A stretch of DNA of 64,000 nt, taken from NCBI GenBank assembly GCA_027596075.1, contig JADGJC010000003.1:248001-312000 (forward strand). Direction: 5' to 3'. Source of the stretch: Rhizophlyctis rosea. Its lineage: Eukaryota > Chytridiomycota > Chytridiomycetes > Rhizophlyctidales > Rhizophlyctidaceae. The notes beneath the pieces were generated by a model. The model searched no databases. It saw only the letters and a list, made by a program, of their open reading frames with translations, and had not been told where the DNA came from. Positions 19,782 through 30,761 of the stretch are shown in pieces. Each line of letters begins with the position of its first letter. The first letter of the stretch is position 1. The translations under genes and the position numbers were made by a program.

Positions 19782-21562
19782 CTACATAACCGCAACCCCC
19801 CTCATTTTCCTCAAAAACCTCTCCAACAACCCCTCAAAATCCCTCACAACCCACCCAACAACCACTCCGCCCAGCAATCCCCCACACCTCCTCAACCGTC
19901 CCACCAACTCCCCCTCCCCCCCACCCCCCCTCCCACTCCCCTCGAAAAACTCCACAAGCTCCTCAACAACCCCACACCCCTCAAACACCCGTATCAACAA
20001 CTCGATATACTGCGTCGTATCCGGTAATCGTTCATTCTTCCGCGTGATATTCGTGGAGAGTTTTTCCATTGATTTCGAAAACTTTGTGGACCAGGTTGAG
20101 AAGCGGTTTGAGGAGGAAGAGGAGGAGGAGATTGTTATTGATGGTGGGGGTGCAGAGGGTGTTGTTGGGGTTGTTATGTCGTTTGGTGGGTAAGGTGTTA
20201 TTGGACTTCCTCTATTACTTCCTCCTCCCCCGCCCGGCCCCACCCCCCCCCCGAAACACCCAAAACCCCCCCCCCGAAACCAAAAAAAAAAACAAACCCA
20301 AAAAAAGAACAAAACCCACNNNNNNNNNNCTCATCCAACTTCAACTTCCTCCCCAAATCCTTCCTCAACCCCTCCAAACACCCCTCGAAATCCGCCACAA
20401 CGCCCTGCAGCGCTCCCAAATCCCGCGTCCCGACCTGTCGTAACTTAATCAAATACAACATGATTTGTTCCAATGCGAGGAGTTTAGATTCAATGGCGAC
20501 AAAGCGGGCACCGGATTGGAACCAGAGTTGGCGGGGGACGAAGAGGGAGGGTGTAATGAATCCGCCTGTTGTCATTGTGCGGTGGAGGAGGCGCATTTGG
20601 TGGAAGGGGAGGCGGGCGGGGTCTTGTGGTTGGGGTGGGGGTTGTGGATGGGTGGTTGGATCTTCTAATAATACCGACTCGAACGTTGCTTCGGTTGTTT
20701 GTTGGGTTGTTGTTGCTGGGGCGCGGAAGCGGGATAGGGATGCGGAACGGGAAAGGGAGTTCGGTTGGGGCCGTGTATTTGTTGATGGGGCGTTGTAGAT
20801 TGCGGAGAATTCGGCGGGGAGGTGGGAGAGGAGGATGTCGACGCGTTTTATGTAGGTGTCGCGGAGTTCGATTAGGCGTTTGCGTTCGGAGTCGCGGAGG
20901 GGGCCGCGGCGCGGGATTTTGCGTTTGGGACGTTGCGGTGGGGATGTGGTTGGTTCGATGGTGTCTTCAGCTGAGGTTGAGGGAGCGTCTATTGTTGGTT
21001 TCCGCGAGGCCATTGCAGCTTCTCGTCGTTCCGCGGCCAGCGCGGCGTCCACAGCATCTGCTTTTGCTAATACTCTCTCAAATGCCGTAATTGTGTCCCG
21101 ATACGCTCTTAGAGCGTCCGCAAACCGCATCTCACTATCTACCTTCACAGCATGTTCCGCCGTTGCTAACGCCGCCGTAAGAAGCGGCTGCAACGGGTTC
21201 TTCGATCGTTCCTTTCCCCCCGACACGCTCCCCGTAGAAGACGCCCTTTTGTGTTTTCCTCCTTCCCCCGTTTGTTGTGGCCCACCCTCCTGCTTCAACG
21301 ACGTCACAGACCCCGTCGGTCGTAACTCGACATCCTTCCGCTTTACCCGTTGTGCTTGCCCCCCATCATTACCATTCACACTATGAGAAGTAGTCGAAGA
21401 CTGTCGCGGTGACGGGTGCTGTTGTTGCTGCTGAACCTCTTGTTGTTGTCTCGGTTGTTGTAATTGCGCATTCAACAAGTGCAAGGGTACGGAGTTGGGA
21501 GTCAAAGATTTCACTCTCGTGGGCAGTAGGTCGTCCGGCAAGTTACGACCGCGTCCGCTCAT
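19782..21562 (-). CDS. MIT-domain protein, interrupted by assembly gap
   Basis: The frame opens at 21562 (MSGRGRNLPDDLLPTRVKS) and runs to the N block at 20321-20330. A different frame picks up below the gap and ends at 19782. The first part is Gln/Ser-rich. A helical segment, LATAEHAVKVDSEMRFADAL followed by RAYRDTITAFERVL, fits an MIT (microtubule interacting and trafficking) domain. LPFHQMRLLHRTMTTGGFIT and PRQLWFQSGARFVAIESK form a conserved block seen in fungal MIT proteins. The tail after the gap has a Ser run and STKFSKSMEKLS...TQYIELLIRVFE, which fits the same protein. MIT domains bind ESCRT-III tails, so a role in endosomal trafficking is likely but inferred. The gap sits in C/A homopolymer-rich sequence, and its true length must restore the frame or there is an intron there. 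Confidence 0.75.
20321..20330. other. Assembly gap (10 N)
   Basis: Ten Ns lie between a run of A/C homopolymers and the MIT gene coding sequence. The true length is unknown. Confidence 1.
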
Positions 21563-22299
21563 GTTGTCATTTAGCCCAGTTCGCCGTGGGAAGAACCGTT
21601 GGTGTCAAGAGGGAGATGGGCGTTGTCGTGGGTACTGTAAACTCCTCAAAAGTGTACTAGTTGCAGCAGTCTGTGATGCAGATACTAACGCTTCGTCGTA
21701 GTCAGGGCTTTGCGTTTTGGAAGCGAGTGTTTTAGCCTATTGGTACCTTCTCTTACTCAGCGCTGATAGATATGAGATTTTAACAGGTAGACAAGGTTGA
21801 AGGAGGAGGATTTGACTCCCGGGACATGGGAGCCCATCCTGCATTGGAGGCTTTCATTTGGCACCACAACCTGCTATCAATATCACAATCACTATTCCGC
21901 CTGACGCCACATAGAGGGTCCTAACAATACCGAATTTAGCGCTGGATGCTATGATTTCAAAATGCAGAGCATGAATACTGTATACATATTCCGAATAAGA
22001 GGCATCTTACTCAGAGCACAAGCAAAGATCTAGTGGCGTTAGTGGAGTACATGTTCCGGTTAGCCACCCGTAACAAAGTCACCCCATCACGAACAGTCAA
22101 AGAAAATCAAATATACACCAGGACGCAACTACCCAAACCGAACGAATAAATAACAAAATGCACCTATTTTACAGTGCGTGTGAAAACCCATCTAACTTGA
22201 AGCACCGCAAAAAAGCTATAAATAGGTCCAACCTCGCATATCACGGCCTACTCTACTCCACCCACTAACAAACACTATTCAAAACACTATCCTGCCTCC
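21563..22299. other. Intergenic, AT-richer, nothing recognised
   Basis: About 740 nt upstream of the MIT gene. No coding text, RNA gene or clear repeat was seen. Confidence 0.4.
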
Positions 22300-22800
22300 T
22301 CTCCCCACCCCCCCGGCGCCCCCCCCGCCCCGCAGGGCGAGGGGGCGGGCGCGCGGGCGCGCCCCCCCCCGCCCGTCTTTGAAGGGCGGGAGGAGGGTGC
22401 TATAACGGGAACTACCCAGGAGGTGGACCGGAAAGCTCCCATTATAACACCCTCCCCCGTAAGGGGGGTTGCGCCGGGGGTGGCCCGATGAGGGGGGCAG
22501 GCCGGGGTTGGCGTCTTGCGAACTCCTGGAGGAGGTGCTAGCGGAGCTACCCAGGAGGTGGACCGGAAAGCTCCCATAACACCCTCCCCCGTAAATGGGG
22601 GTTGCGCCGGGGTTGGCGTCTTGACTCCTATACGAGTGGGGGGTTTGCGCCGGGTTCGCCTGATGAGGTGGGGCAGGCCGGAATGGCGTCTTGACTCCTA
22701 CAGGAGGGAGTTGCGGAGGTTGGCATGATGAGGGGGGCAAGCCCGGATGGCGACAGGCTGCGCCTGTCGCCGCAGGGACTAAATGACGGGGGCAGGCTCA
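22300..22800. repeat. GC-rich degenerate tandem repeat array
   Basis: This holds repeated blocks such as ctacccaggaggtggaccgg (22412 and 22547, about 135 nt apart), ccctcccccgtaa, ggttgcgccgggg, ggttggcgtcttg and gatgaggnggggcangcc (three times). It ends with a perfect 10-bp hairpin, 22749-22771 (arms GGCGACAGGC / GCCTGTCGCC, loop TGC). An open frame on the minus strand (22279-22740) translates the repeats as GGGCYGSFPVHLLGSS-type peptides. I treat that as a by-product of the repeat unit length rather than a gene. Confidence 0.8.
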
Positions 22801-23160
22801 GCAGAGGGAGGGTGTTGTCGTGGGTGAAGTCGCTTTTGATTGGGTCTTGGTGGCTTGGTGGTTGGCCGAGAATTGGAATGCCGACGACGATGCGGGATAC
22901 GAAGTGGGTGCGGGATGCGGAAAAAGGAGAGAAACGATGCGAGACGGGAGGTGGATGCGGGATATGAATACGGAACGTTTCGATGCGGGAGGGGAATATA
23001 GTGCGAGGCGAAGGTCGACGGTGCGCGATGTGAAGATGGAACGGGCCGATGCGGGAGGGATGCAGTGCAAGGCAAAGGTCGACGTTGCGGGACGTCAAGC
23101 CAACGACCGAGGTAACAACCGAGAGTGCCGGCCCGACCGGACGAAGGAGGGAACGATAAC
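22801..23160. repeat. Minisatellite with gatgcggga(g/t)-type units
   Basis: Irregular repeats of gatgcgggaggg, gatgcgggatac/at, gcgaggcgaaggtcgacg and gcaaggcaaaggtcgacg. Several frames are open on both strands because the units lack stops. No protein family is recognised. Confidence 0.6.
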
Positions 23161-23821
23161 ATAAAGTAGTAAAAAGGAATGGGCCAAAAGTATGAGTAAG
23201 GTGTTCAGAGGATGTCTAGGTTCAATTTGTTCCATGCCCCAAGGTAATTGCCTTAAATTATCGTGAGGACTATCTCATTCAGATGGACGTTCGGTCTGCC
23301 GCGAGAACAACACGATACAGCATGGGCCCGGAAGCTCTGCAGGGACTCTGCATTTGACGTGAACGCAGCCAACGTGTTGCCAACAATGGCGTAACCCAGT
23401 GCCCTCCCACTCCTTCGCAGTCATCGTAAAGAAGGCACTGGCGCAAGTCAAAATTCTCTACCCACAAGTGAATATCCGCGCCCCTTTACTGACGGACCCT
23501 GAATGAGAGCCAGCAATCCACCTTGTCCTCCCGCAGCCCCCTCAAGCAACACATCCATCATCTCTATCCGGTTCAGGTCCATGGTCCGAATCCGGGTCCG
23601 AAACCCAAAGGTTTCAGTCCCAGTCTCAGTCCCAGTCCCCAGCCATTCCTAGATCAGGATACATCACGACTATCCACGGTCCAGTTGTTGAACCTGTGTC
23701 GTGATGTCAAACGCCATGCCGCAGCTCGTGCTTTGCCACCATTCACAACACTCCCAAAAATTCGTCCTGCATTTCACACCCAATTGCAATCTCGGTTGAA
23801 TTTCGTTGATACCCACCCAAA
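23161..23821. other. Intergenic upstream of DPH1
   Basis: About 660 nt. It contains a short simple repeat (cagtcccagtctcagtcccagtc near 23610) and open frames that overlap the DPH1 start out of frame. No gene is supported. Confidence 0.4.
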
Positions 23822-25746
23822 ATGGACACTATGTCAGACCCTAATATTGGAAACAACCAACAGAAAGGGGAGGAGACTAGCAAACCAGCGACTACTCGGA
23901 GGCGGTTTGTGGGCTTAAAGCGTGCGAAAGACACCGGAAGTGGAGGGGACATTGAAGACGTAGGAGCTGTGGTGAAAGGTATGGAAATACCACAGTGGTT
24001 TGTTTACACACGTTATTACCCAATGAGCACGCCTAATAAAGCACATTCCAGCACCACGAGAAGGTGTCAAAAGAGTCACCAACCAGATTCCGGACGACAT
24101 TCTGAACGACGAAAAGTTGAATAAAGCAATTGAACAGGTCGGGACTACTCGTTAGCGTTTCTCGTGGGAAAGTCATACCAACAATAGCGTTATTGCTCTC
24201 CAGCTACCGAGCAACTACAACTTTGAAATTCACAAGAGCGTATGGCATATTCGGAAAAACGGAGCAAAGAAAGGCAGGCAGAGTTTTTCGCCTCTGTTTC
24301 CAACTTCTATGGTCCGACTAACGCTGCGCAGTTGCTCTACAGTTTCCCGAAGGGTTGTTAATGTTTGCTCTCGTCATTTCCGATATTCTCGAAAGGTAAG
24401 ATTCCTCATGCGATAGGCATCTTACATTTTCAGAAACCATCATGTCCGACAGCTTTGCAAATGTCGAGACATTAGTCATGGGCGACGTGACGTACGGCGC
24501 ATGCTGTATTGACGATTTTACTGCACGCGGTCTCGAATGCGATTTCATGATCCATTATGGTCACAGTTGCTTGGGTGGGTAACGGCAATGCATATTGAGA
24601 TTGCTCTTTTGCCGACGATTCCTTCTTGTACAGTGCCTGTGGATGTTACCCTCATAAAAACCCTCTACGTGTTCGTCGACATTGGCATTGACACCACGCA
24701 CTTCGTCGAGACGGTCCGACATAATTTCGAAGCGGGAGCAAAACTAGTTTTTGTCGCCACCGTCCAGTTCCTGACCGCATTGCAGGTAAGGACATCTCAT
24801 CCCCCAAACCGAATTTTATACCACTCACCTCCTCACCCCAGTCCGCCAAACAATCCCTATCCCACGAATACACCATCACAATCCCCCAATCCAAACCCCT
24901 CTCCCCCGGCGAAATCCTCGGCTGCACCGCCCCGAAACTCGACAACAACGACGCATTAGTCTACCTCGGGGACGGACGCTTCCACTTGGAAGCCATCATG
25001 ATCGCTAATCCTACTCTAGTTGCGTACCGGTACGATCCCTACTCTAAGAAATTCACGAGAGAGCGATACGACCATAAGGAGATGCAGTCTATACGGAAGC
25101 ATGCGATTGAGATCGCGAAGGGCGCGAAGCGGTGGGGGATTATTTTGGGGACGTTAGGGAGGCAGGGGAGTCCGAAGGTTCTTCAGGTAGGAAGCGGATC
25201 ATCACAGACAATGCGTGTATTGTTTGTGTCCGAGCAGCGTGATTAACTCCCACCCACAACACACCACAGTACCTCGAAAACCAACTCCTCCAACGCTCCG
25301 TCCCCTACACCGTAGTCCTCCTCTCCGAAATCTTCCCCTCCAAACTTGCCCAATTCTCCGACGTTGAAGCATGGGTGCAAGTCGCCTGTCCGCGACTCTC
25401 AATCGATTGGGGATACGCGTTTTCGACGCCGCTGTTGACCCCTTATGAGGCGGCGGTTGTGGTTGGGAGTGTCGAGTGGCAGGAGCGGTATCCGATGGAC
25501 TTTTATGCGAAGGGGAGTTTGGGGCCTTGGACGCCGAATCATGTGCCGGAGGGGGAGGGGAAGGGGAGGGAGGGGAGGAGGGGTGTGAGGAGGGGTGGGG
25601 GGCAGAAGGGGGTTGGTGTGGAGGTGGGTGGTGGTGGTGCTGTTTGTGGGAATGCGAGTGATGGAAAATGTTGTGGGAAGGCGGGAGATAGTGTGGCGGT
25701 AAGCGGTCGTGAATGCCAAAGTGGAGCGCAAAAACAATGTTGCTGA
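23822..25746 (+). CDS. DPH1: Diphthamide synthesis radical SAM subunit Dph1, 490 aa
   Basis: Exons are 23822-23978, 24052-24137, 24204-24273, 24332-24395, 24453-24574, 24634-24785, 24842-25186 and 25270-25746. The text is that of Dph1: [80 protein letters not shown] and [13 protein letters not shown]. The three cluster cysteines of the family are visible in VTYGACC, GHSCL and VACPRL. With Dph2 it transfers the 3-amino-3-carboxypropyl group of SAM to a histidine of eEF2, the first step to diphthamide. Intron 3 (24274-24331) appears to use a GC donor (gcaggc), since no GT fits the frame. The C-terminal tail is a long Gly/Arg/Glu-rich, repeat-like stretch. A second ATG at 23831 is possible. Confidence 0.95.
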
Positions 25747-25975
25747 ATACATTAGTTTGTTGATATGTAGCATAGCAATGTAGAGGAAGCAATTAGGTAG
25801 CCAAATAGTCGTGTATATACAACAACATTAAGACATGCATTATGTACATAACCCTCATCAACCGTTTCATCGTGCACCCGCATCCTTGCCACCACTTCCA
25901 TGGAATGATTGCCCATCCGCCAGGAACATGTCGGCCTGATAAAAATGGTTACTTTTGCCAAAATGTCACATTTGA

Positions 25976-27047
25976 TCACCAAACAAAGTCACGCACCAGT
26001 TGCTGTTGTCTGCGTTGCACCAGCCATTCTTCTATTTCCTTCTGACTTGGCACTGGGACGTGGGGTATGAAATCTGTTTCTGTTTCAGAGGTATTGCCGT
26101 CCTGTCCATCGCCCTTTTGTCGCCTCTTTCGTGGTCCATCCTCTTGTTCGTCTACCTCCTCTGACTCGGCTGGTTGAGGAAGAATTGGCTTCTTGTCAGG
26201 CTGTTGGATGTCTATGACCCGCCCCAAGTGATTCCACTGACCATTTGCTTGTTCAAATCTAGCTTCATATTTCAGCAGCACTCCATCATCCTCGTCCCGA
26301 TATCCATAGTAATCAGCGTCCACTCTGGTGTACAGGTCATGCCGTGACTTCTTCTCAGCTTGCGGAGCTGTTTTTGATCCGACGATTAGCGCATTCCTCA
26401 TTATAATGCGAGCTCAATGAGCATGATTTCGTACCTTCTGGTTCAAACAATTCTCTTACACCCGGTAGATCCCTAGCCCGTCCAAAGTATTTGTAACCTC
26501 GCGTACCGGGGACTTCTCTTCCATCAGCGTCGAGGACTCTTGGTGCACTTCTCTGCAACAGTGCGTGTTAGGTTTCCTTTCTGTGTTCTTCCAAAAAGCT
26601 TGCTGCAGCCCATACCCTATAATCCGGCCCACCCAATTCCTTTATCCGAACTTCCCAATGCCGCTTTTCCCGCAGTAGCTTGTTGATCTCGTCGTTCAAA
26701 TCCCGTACTTGGTATTCCGTCAATCCACCTAAAGTGTTTTTGGTCAGTTCCCACCATACTCGAGTAAACAAAAGCATCGTCACCCAACGTACTATCTTGG
26801 ATCTTCGACACCTTTCTAGAAATATCGCGAATAACCTGCCCTCTCCACTTGTCCGCGTCTTTTAGGTTATCGCATTGACTTGCGAGATAGGGCCGTCGTT
26901 CCTTTTTTGAGCCGAGACCGAGTTCCGCGGCTTGTGCTTCGCGGAACCGGTAGAGCATTGACTGCGCTTTTTCTTCGTTACGTGCCTGGTGTAATCATAC
27001 TTAATTGGTGATTGTAGACAAGAACGTGGCGGCGGTGCCCGTACCAT
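25976..27047 (-). CDS. ISY1: Spliceosome component Isy1, 272 aa
   Basis: Exons are 27047-27045 (ATG only), 26985-26793, 26728-26616, 26552-26435 and 26367-25976. The protein reads MARNEEKAQSMLYRFREAQ, RRPYLASQCDNLKDADKWRG, EYQVRDLNDEINKLLREK, GYKYFGRARDLPGVRELFE and ends in EEWLVQRRQQQLVRDFVW. These are the hallmarks of Isy1, an NTC-associated protein at the spliceosome active centre during step one. The start codon alone forms the first coding exon: ATG at 27045 is followed at once by gtacgg, and the next exon begins GCACGT, giving the family start MARNEEK. The gene ends convergent with DPH1, 229 nt away. Confidence 0.94.
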
Positions 27048-28595
27048 TTATGCTATTTAGGAAGTTTGACTGGAGGTGGTGTGTTGTTGAGTTATCAGCG
27101 ATTGGATTTGGAAAGATGTGGAGTGCAGTAAACAATGAAGGGTGTGAATCTGAATTGATGGAGATGCAGGCATGGCGTGGCTTGACGCCACAATCCGCCA
27201 CATGTGGCGTGCGCGACTTTGCAGATTCAAGACTACCAAATGCTGATCACCAGCGCGCAACCCATCCCTCCTTTCTATTCTTCTTCTTATCATTATTCTA
27301 CAGTACGTTTGCCGATTCGTATTTTTCTCCATACCACACTCCTCCGAGTTCCGCAGACATTAGGAGTCAATCTCGTCATCAAGAAAATAGTCACTGTCGC
27401 CGCCTGCCACTTCGCATGTAGAGCAAGTACCAATTGGCGGGTACCAGGTAAGGCGAGGAGGACGTCCGTGCCCGGGAAAAGTGCAACACTGGGTACCTTC
27501 CTGTATGTAAAGCTCCTTCGATAGCTCAATGCTGAGGTATTACCCCATCGGGTCCCTGCCAAGGTATAGCCGGAGGACTGCGGTCAGACTGTTGTGTTGC
27601 GAACAAGACGAGAGGCCGTAGATTTTAGTGGCGCCTTTTTGGCGTTCGCATTTTGTTAAATCCGGTGCCTGGGCACTTGTTTGGCGGACTACTTGCTGAT
27701 TTTTTGTTGTTTCCTCGTAAACCACTTTCACCATACTCTTGCCCTTTCCAGAGATACCACGAAGTGACGCATTTCCTCTCACTCATACGGTGCACTGGAC
27801 TTGGTTCCTAACGGGTTCGATCCCCGGGTGCACCATTCGCACGGTCGCACACTGGACCGTGTCTACTAAGAAGCTCTACGTACCTTTTTCAACATTCCGA
27901 CTCCGTCCGCGACATACACAATACACATTGCGGTCGACGCAGTTCGCACCCGTTCTCATATGTGCAACAGTTGCTTTCCAACAAGTACAACGAGCGAGGT
28001 TACCACTTCCCGCTTCATTGCTCATACCTCCATGAAACTAACCTCTTGTGCCAATTCAGCAACGTGTGCACCGAACATCAAGCTTTCAAGTCGAAGTATT
28101 GAGCTGGTTTGCTGTGCTGGGAAATGCCCTTTCGGCAGTATGGATTAGGGAAGAACTGGCTCAAAGTATGTTACAATTGACCATCACTGACAATGAGTGC
28201 CTTTATTCACACAGCTTCCTTTCCAGAAACTGAGGTAAGACAAAGCGGACGACGGCACGAAGTGAGAAGTGCGTGACGTGTTTTGCGGAAATGGGCCTGC
28301 CCGTAACTGCGTCAATATCGTGCACAACACAACCGGTCCCGGCTTTCGGGTCCGGACCGAGGAAAAGTCCCCTTTTTGTGGGGAAAGAACACCTGTGGTT
28401 CCCGCCGCAGAATGCTCACGCACGACAATGATCCGAACCCGTTCTGTCCGCTTTGCTTTCTGTCGTGTTCGAGGCTCTATTGATTATCTCTCTTGTTAGG
28501 TTTTAGGCAGCGGCAAGGCATGGGGATGTTGAGAGTGTGAGGGAAGGGATTATACTGTATAGCTTTCTCATCTGTAACCCCTTCCTTATTGTCAA
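27048..28595. other. Gene-poor stretch, no supported gene
   Basis: Short open frames occur on both strands, for example 27540-27782 minus and 27960-28148 plus. None shows recognisable family text or a convincing exon chain. A tRNA-like hairpin lies at 27789-27834 (listed separately). Confidence 0.4.
27789..27834 (+). other. tRNA-like acceptor/T-arm element, truncated
   Basis: GGTGCAC (27789-27795) can pair fully with GTGCACC (27828-27834). Just inside lies a T-arm (CGGG TTCGATC CCCG) with a B-box, GGTTCGATCC (27814-27823). The D and anticodon arms are missing, so this is only 46 nt and cannot be a normal tRNA. It may be a tRNA-derived repeat or relic, or chance. Confidence 0.35.
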
Positions 28596-29303
28596 AATGA
28601 CAGCAGTGGTGGTCGGAAGCGCCGATGGGTAAGTTCATCTTCATACCTCATTCTCTTCTGCTACAGCAACTAAACCGTCGACGAACAGATCACCACACCT
28701 CATAAGGCGCATGCGGGAAGGGTGAAGAAGGAGTGGGAGGGCTGGGAGAACTTTCCCAGTGGGGTTTTGAAGTGCCACGGGTAAGCCTTCCCCAATTCGT
28801 CGGATCCTTGTCAAGTACTAAGAGCTTCCAACCAGATTACATCACCGCGGCATCGGCACAGGCGGAAGGTGTGGGGACGGAGGGGGGCTAGGGAATCATT
28901 CCCGGCGGGTTCGTGATGTGCTACGGGTAAGATTCTCTGCGCTTCATTCTCACAGCTACTTCCTTACTGACTTGGTCTCTTACAGATTTACCCCACCTCG
29001 GCGATGGCACAATCAGGCGTTGGGGGGAGGAGGGAATACATTCCTGGCGGGTTGGAGATGTGCCACGGGTACGTTTCTTACGCGTCAAACAATAGATTGT
29101 TACCGGCTGCTGACGCCTTCTATTACAGATATACCCTACCACGACAATGGCACAGCGCAGAAAATGAGGTTGGAAAAGCAACGCCTCGACGTGCTTCAAG
29201 GTTGGTTTTCACTCGCGTTATTTCTATTACCACAACGTCATCCCTAATTCGTGCTTCTCAATACAGTTGTCCTTCCAACAAGGGCAGGCACAAGAAGGGG
29301 TAG
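28596..29303 (+). repeat. Four tandem copies of an exon-plus-intron module
   Basis: Donor-like sites gtaag/gtacg at 28629, 28781, 28927 and 29069 each follow a ...GG, and three of the four follow the motif (c/t)acGG. Acceptors are at 28688, 28835, 28985 and 29128. The implied introns are 60, 55, 59 and 60 nt and the internal exons 92, 91 and 83 nt. The exon starts align (ATcACcaCAcC / ATtACatCAcC / ATtTACCCcACC / ATaTACCCtACC), and so do the exon ends (GG(c/g)GGGTT..GA.GTGCCACGG). An open path exists from 28689 through the splices to a stop at 29301-29303. The ATG at 28598 does not enter it in phase, and the second copy does not keep the frame of the first. So it may be a decayed or non-coding array; no protein family is recognised. 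Confidence 0.55.
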
Positions 29304-30016
29304 GAAGGGATCTGAGGCGATGCAGCTAAGGTGCAAGAAGGCCCGTGATGATCCCTCCTAGATATCCACCTCTACCTATTAAGTTTTTAATGCCGCTATA
29401 CCAGTCACAAGCCTGGGGCCTTTCACTTCGTTGGAAGGAAGTGCAGAGTGGAAACTTGCTTCGTCGTGGATCATTATATGTATATTGGCGGTTTATGTAA
29501 GAAGAAACTTGCTTCATATGTATAAGGGGGTGGTTATATACTTCTTCGCCTTCACAAATGCGCCTCAGAAGACGGCGTGGGTTCGTTTCTGTAGGCTGTG
29601 CTGCCCGCCATTAGTTAAGGAGGTGGAGGGCAATGAGAAATCAAACAGAGCAACGACGATGGGACACAAAGCGCACCACAATGGCGCCACAGCCCTTGCG
29701 CCTGCATTGGACAGCATCCGACAGATGCGGCAAAGACTAACTATCCTTGCCAGGGCATTCGCATAGCCAGCGATGTGTTAATGTGCCCATGCGACCCGCC
29801 AATCCATGATCCAACAACATCCAAACGACTTGATACTGAAGATCATCACAAACTCAGTATTGGGACATGTATTTGATACAACAGCGCCTGGCTATCATAA
29901 CTCTTTACTACACGGCACACATCGCGACGTTTATTGGTTGGCGGAGCTACGGTTGATAAATAAGAGATGTCAGAACATTCATGATGACCACCTCAAATTT
30001 CGAAAGCAAAGAAAAC
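29304..30016. other. Intergenic, nothing recognised
   Basis: About 710 nt between the module array and the 3' end of the CsbD-like gene. Only short unlike frames. Confidence 0.4.
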
Positions 30017-30401
30017 TTACTGCTTGACATCAGCCTTAGCCCTCTCAGCACGTCCCTCAGCCTCCTTGGAGTCGTTGCCAGTGAAAGCACCGAAAGTTTG
30101 CTTGACCTTGCCCTTGAAGCTCTCGGCGTTGGCCTCGGCCCTGTTTTGGGCCTTGGCGGCCTCTTGCTCGGCTTGTCCCTCGGCGCGTTGGGCGCGGCCT
30201 TCGTCTGTGCGATGGAAAGGGTTGAGAGAGTGATGTGTGAGTGTGTTGTGGGTATGGGTATGGACAGGTGCGATGGTGTGGGGAAAGGGGGACAGGTCGG
30301 TACTCACGGGACCAGTCTTGCTTTCCGAGGAGGTTACCAGCGGTCTCCTTGATGCTGCCACCGAATTCCTTTTGGGCACCGGAGCTACGTTCGGGTTGCA
30401 T
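30017..30401 (-). CDS. CsbD-like small stress protein, 93 aa
   Basis: Exons are 30401-30308 and 30204-30017 (intron 103 nt). The protein has an N-terminal GAQKEFGGSIKETAGNLLGK and a C-terminal AESFKGKVKQTFGAFTGNDS, two copies of the short hydrophilic helix pattern of the CsbD family (KG..K...G..TG). They are joined by an Ala/Glu/Gln-rich linker. CsbD-like proteins are general stress-induced, hydrophilic proteins of unclear molecular function in bacteria and fungi. Two CRE-type palindromes lie about 345-360 nt upstream, consistent with bZIP stress control (inference). Confidence 0.85.
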
Positions 30402-30745
30402 GGTTTTGGTTTTGTTGGTTTGGGTGTGAAAGTGGAAGAATAGAAGAGTTGCTTTGTGTGGTTGTGTTACTTTATTTCGTAAGTATGTAAAAGTGTGATA
30501 TCAAAAAGAAGGAAATCTCCGGAGGACGGGCCGCGGTTTTATAGTGTTTGGGATTTTGACTAGGGTTTGGGATGTGATGTTACGTCATGGCGCGAGTCTC
30601 CTAGCTGCCCCTCCTTTCAACTGCGCCCGTCACGAGTCTCCCGTACCCCATGCACACACCATTGAAAGGAAGATTTTCTTGGCGGGAATGGGAACGGGAA
30701 CTGTTTGATTGACACATCGCATATGGGAACATGCAGTTAACTCTG

Positions 30746-30761
30746 TGACGTCATGACGTCA
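30746..30761. promoter_or_regulatory. Two adjoining CRE palindromes (TGACGTCA)
   Basis: TGACGTCA occurs at 30746-30753 and again directly at 30754-30761, between the divergent CsbD-like gene and the small gene at 31078. This octamer is the classic ATF/CREB-type bZIP site (Atf1/Sko1 class in fungi). Confidence 0.55.

Noticed and set aside
19296..20027. 243-residue plus-strand ORF rich in Pro/Thr
   Set aside because: It is the shadow of the A/C-rich 3' part of the minus-strand MIT gene.
20569..21386. Long plus-strand ORFs opposite the MIT gene
   Set aside because: They are antisense shadows made possible by the G/T-rich strand; the minus frame carries the recognisable MIT text.
22480..22720. 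ctgatgag...gtc motifs in the repeat array, like a hammerhead ribozyme core
   Set aside because: The conserved GAAA strand after stem II is not present (ggaat instead) and stem II pairs poorly, so the core cannot form.
22279..22740. Minus-strand ORF with GGGCYGSFPVHLLGSS repeats as a protein gene
   Set aside because: It lies wholly in the repeat array, changes frame between units and has no family resemblance.
27540..27782. Minus-strand 80-residue ORF as a gene
   Set aside because: No family text, no supporting splice or start context, and it lies in a stretch with many equally long random frames.
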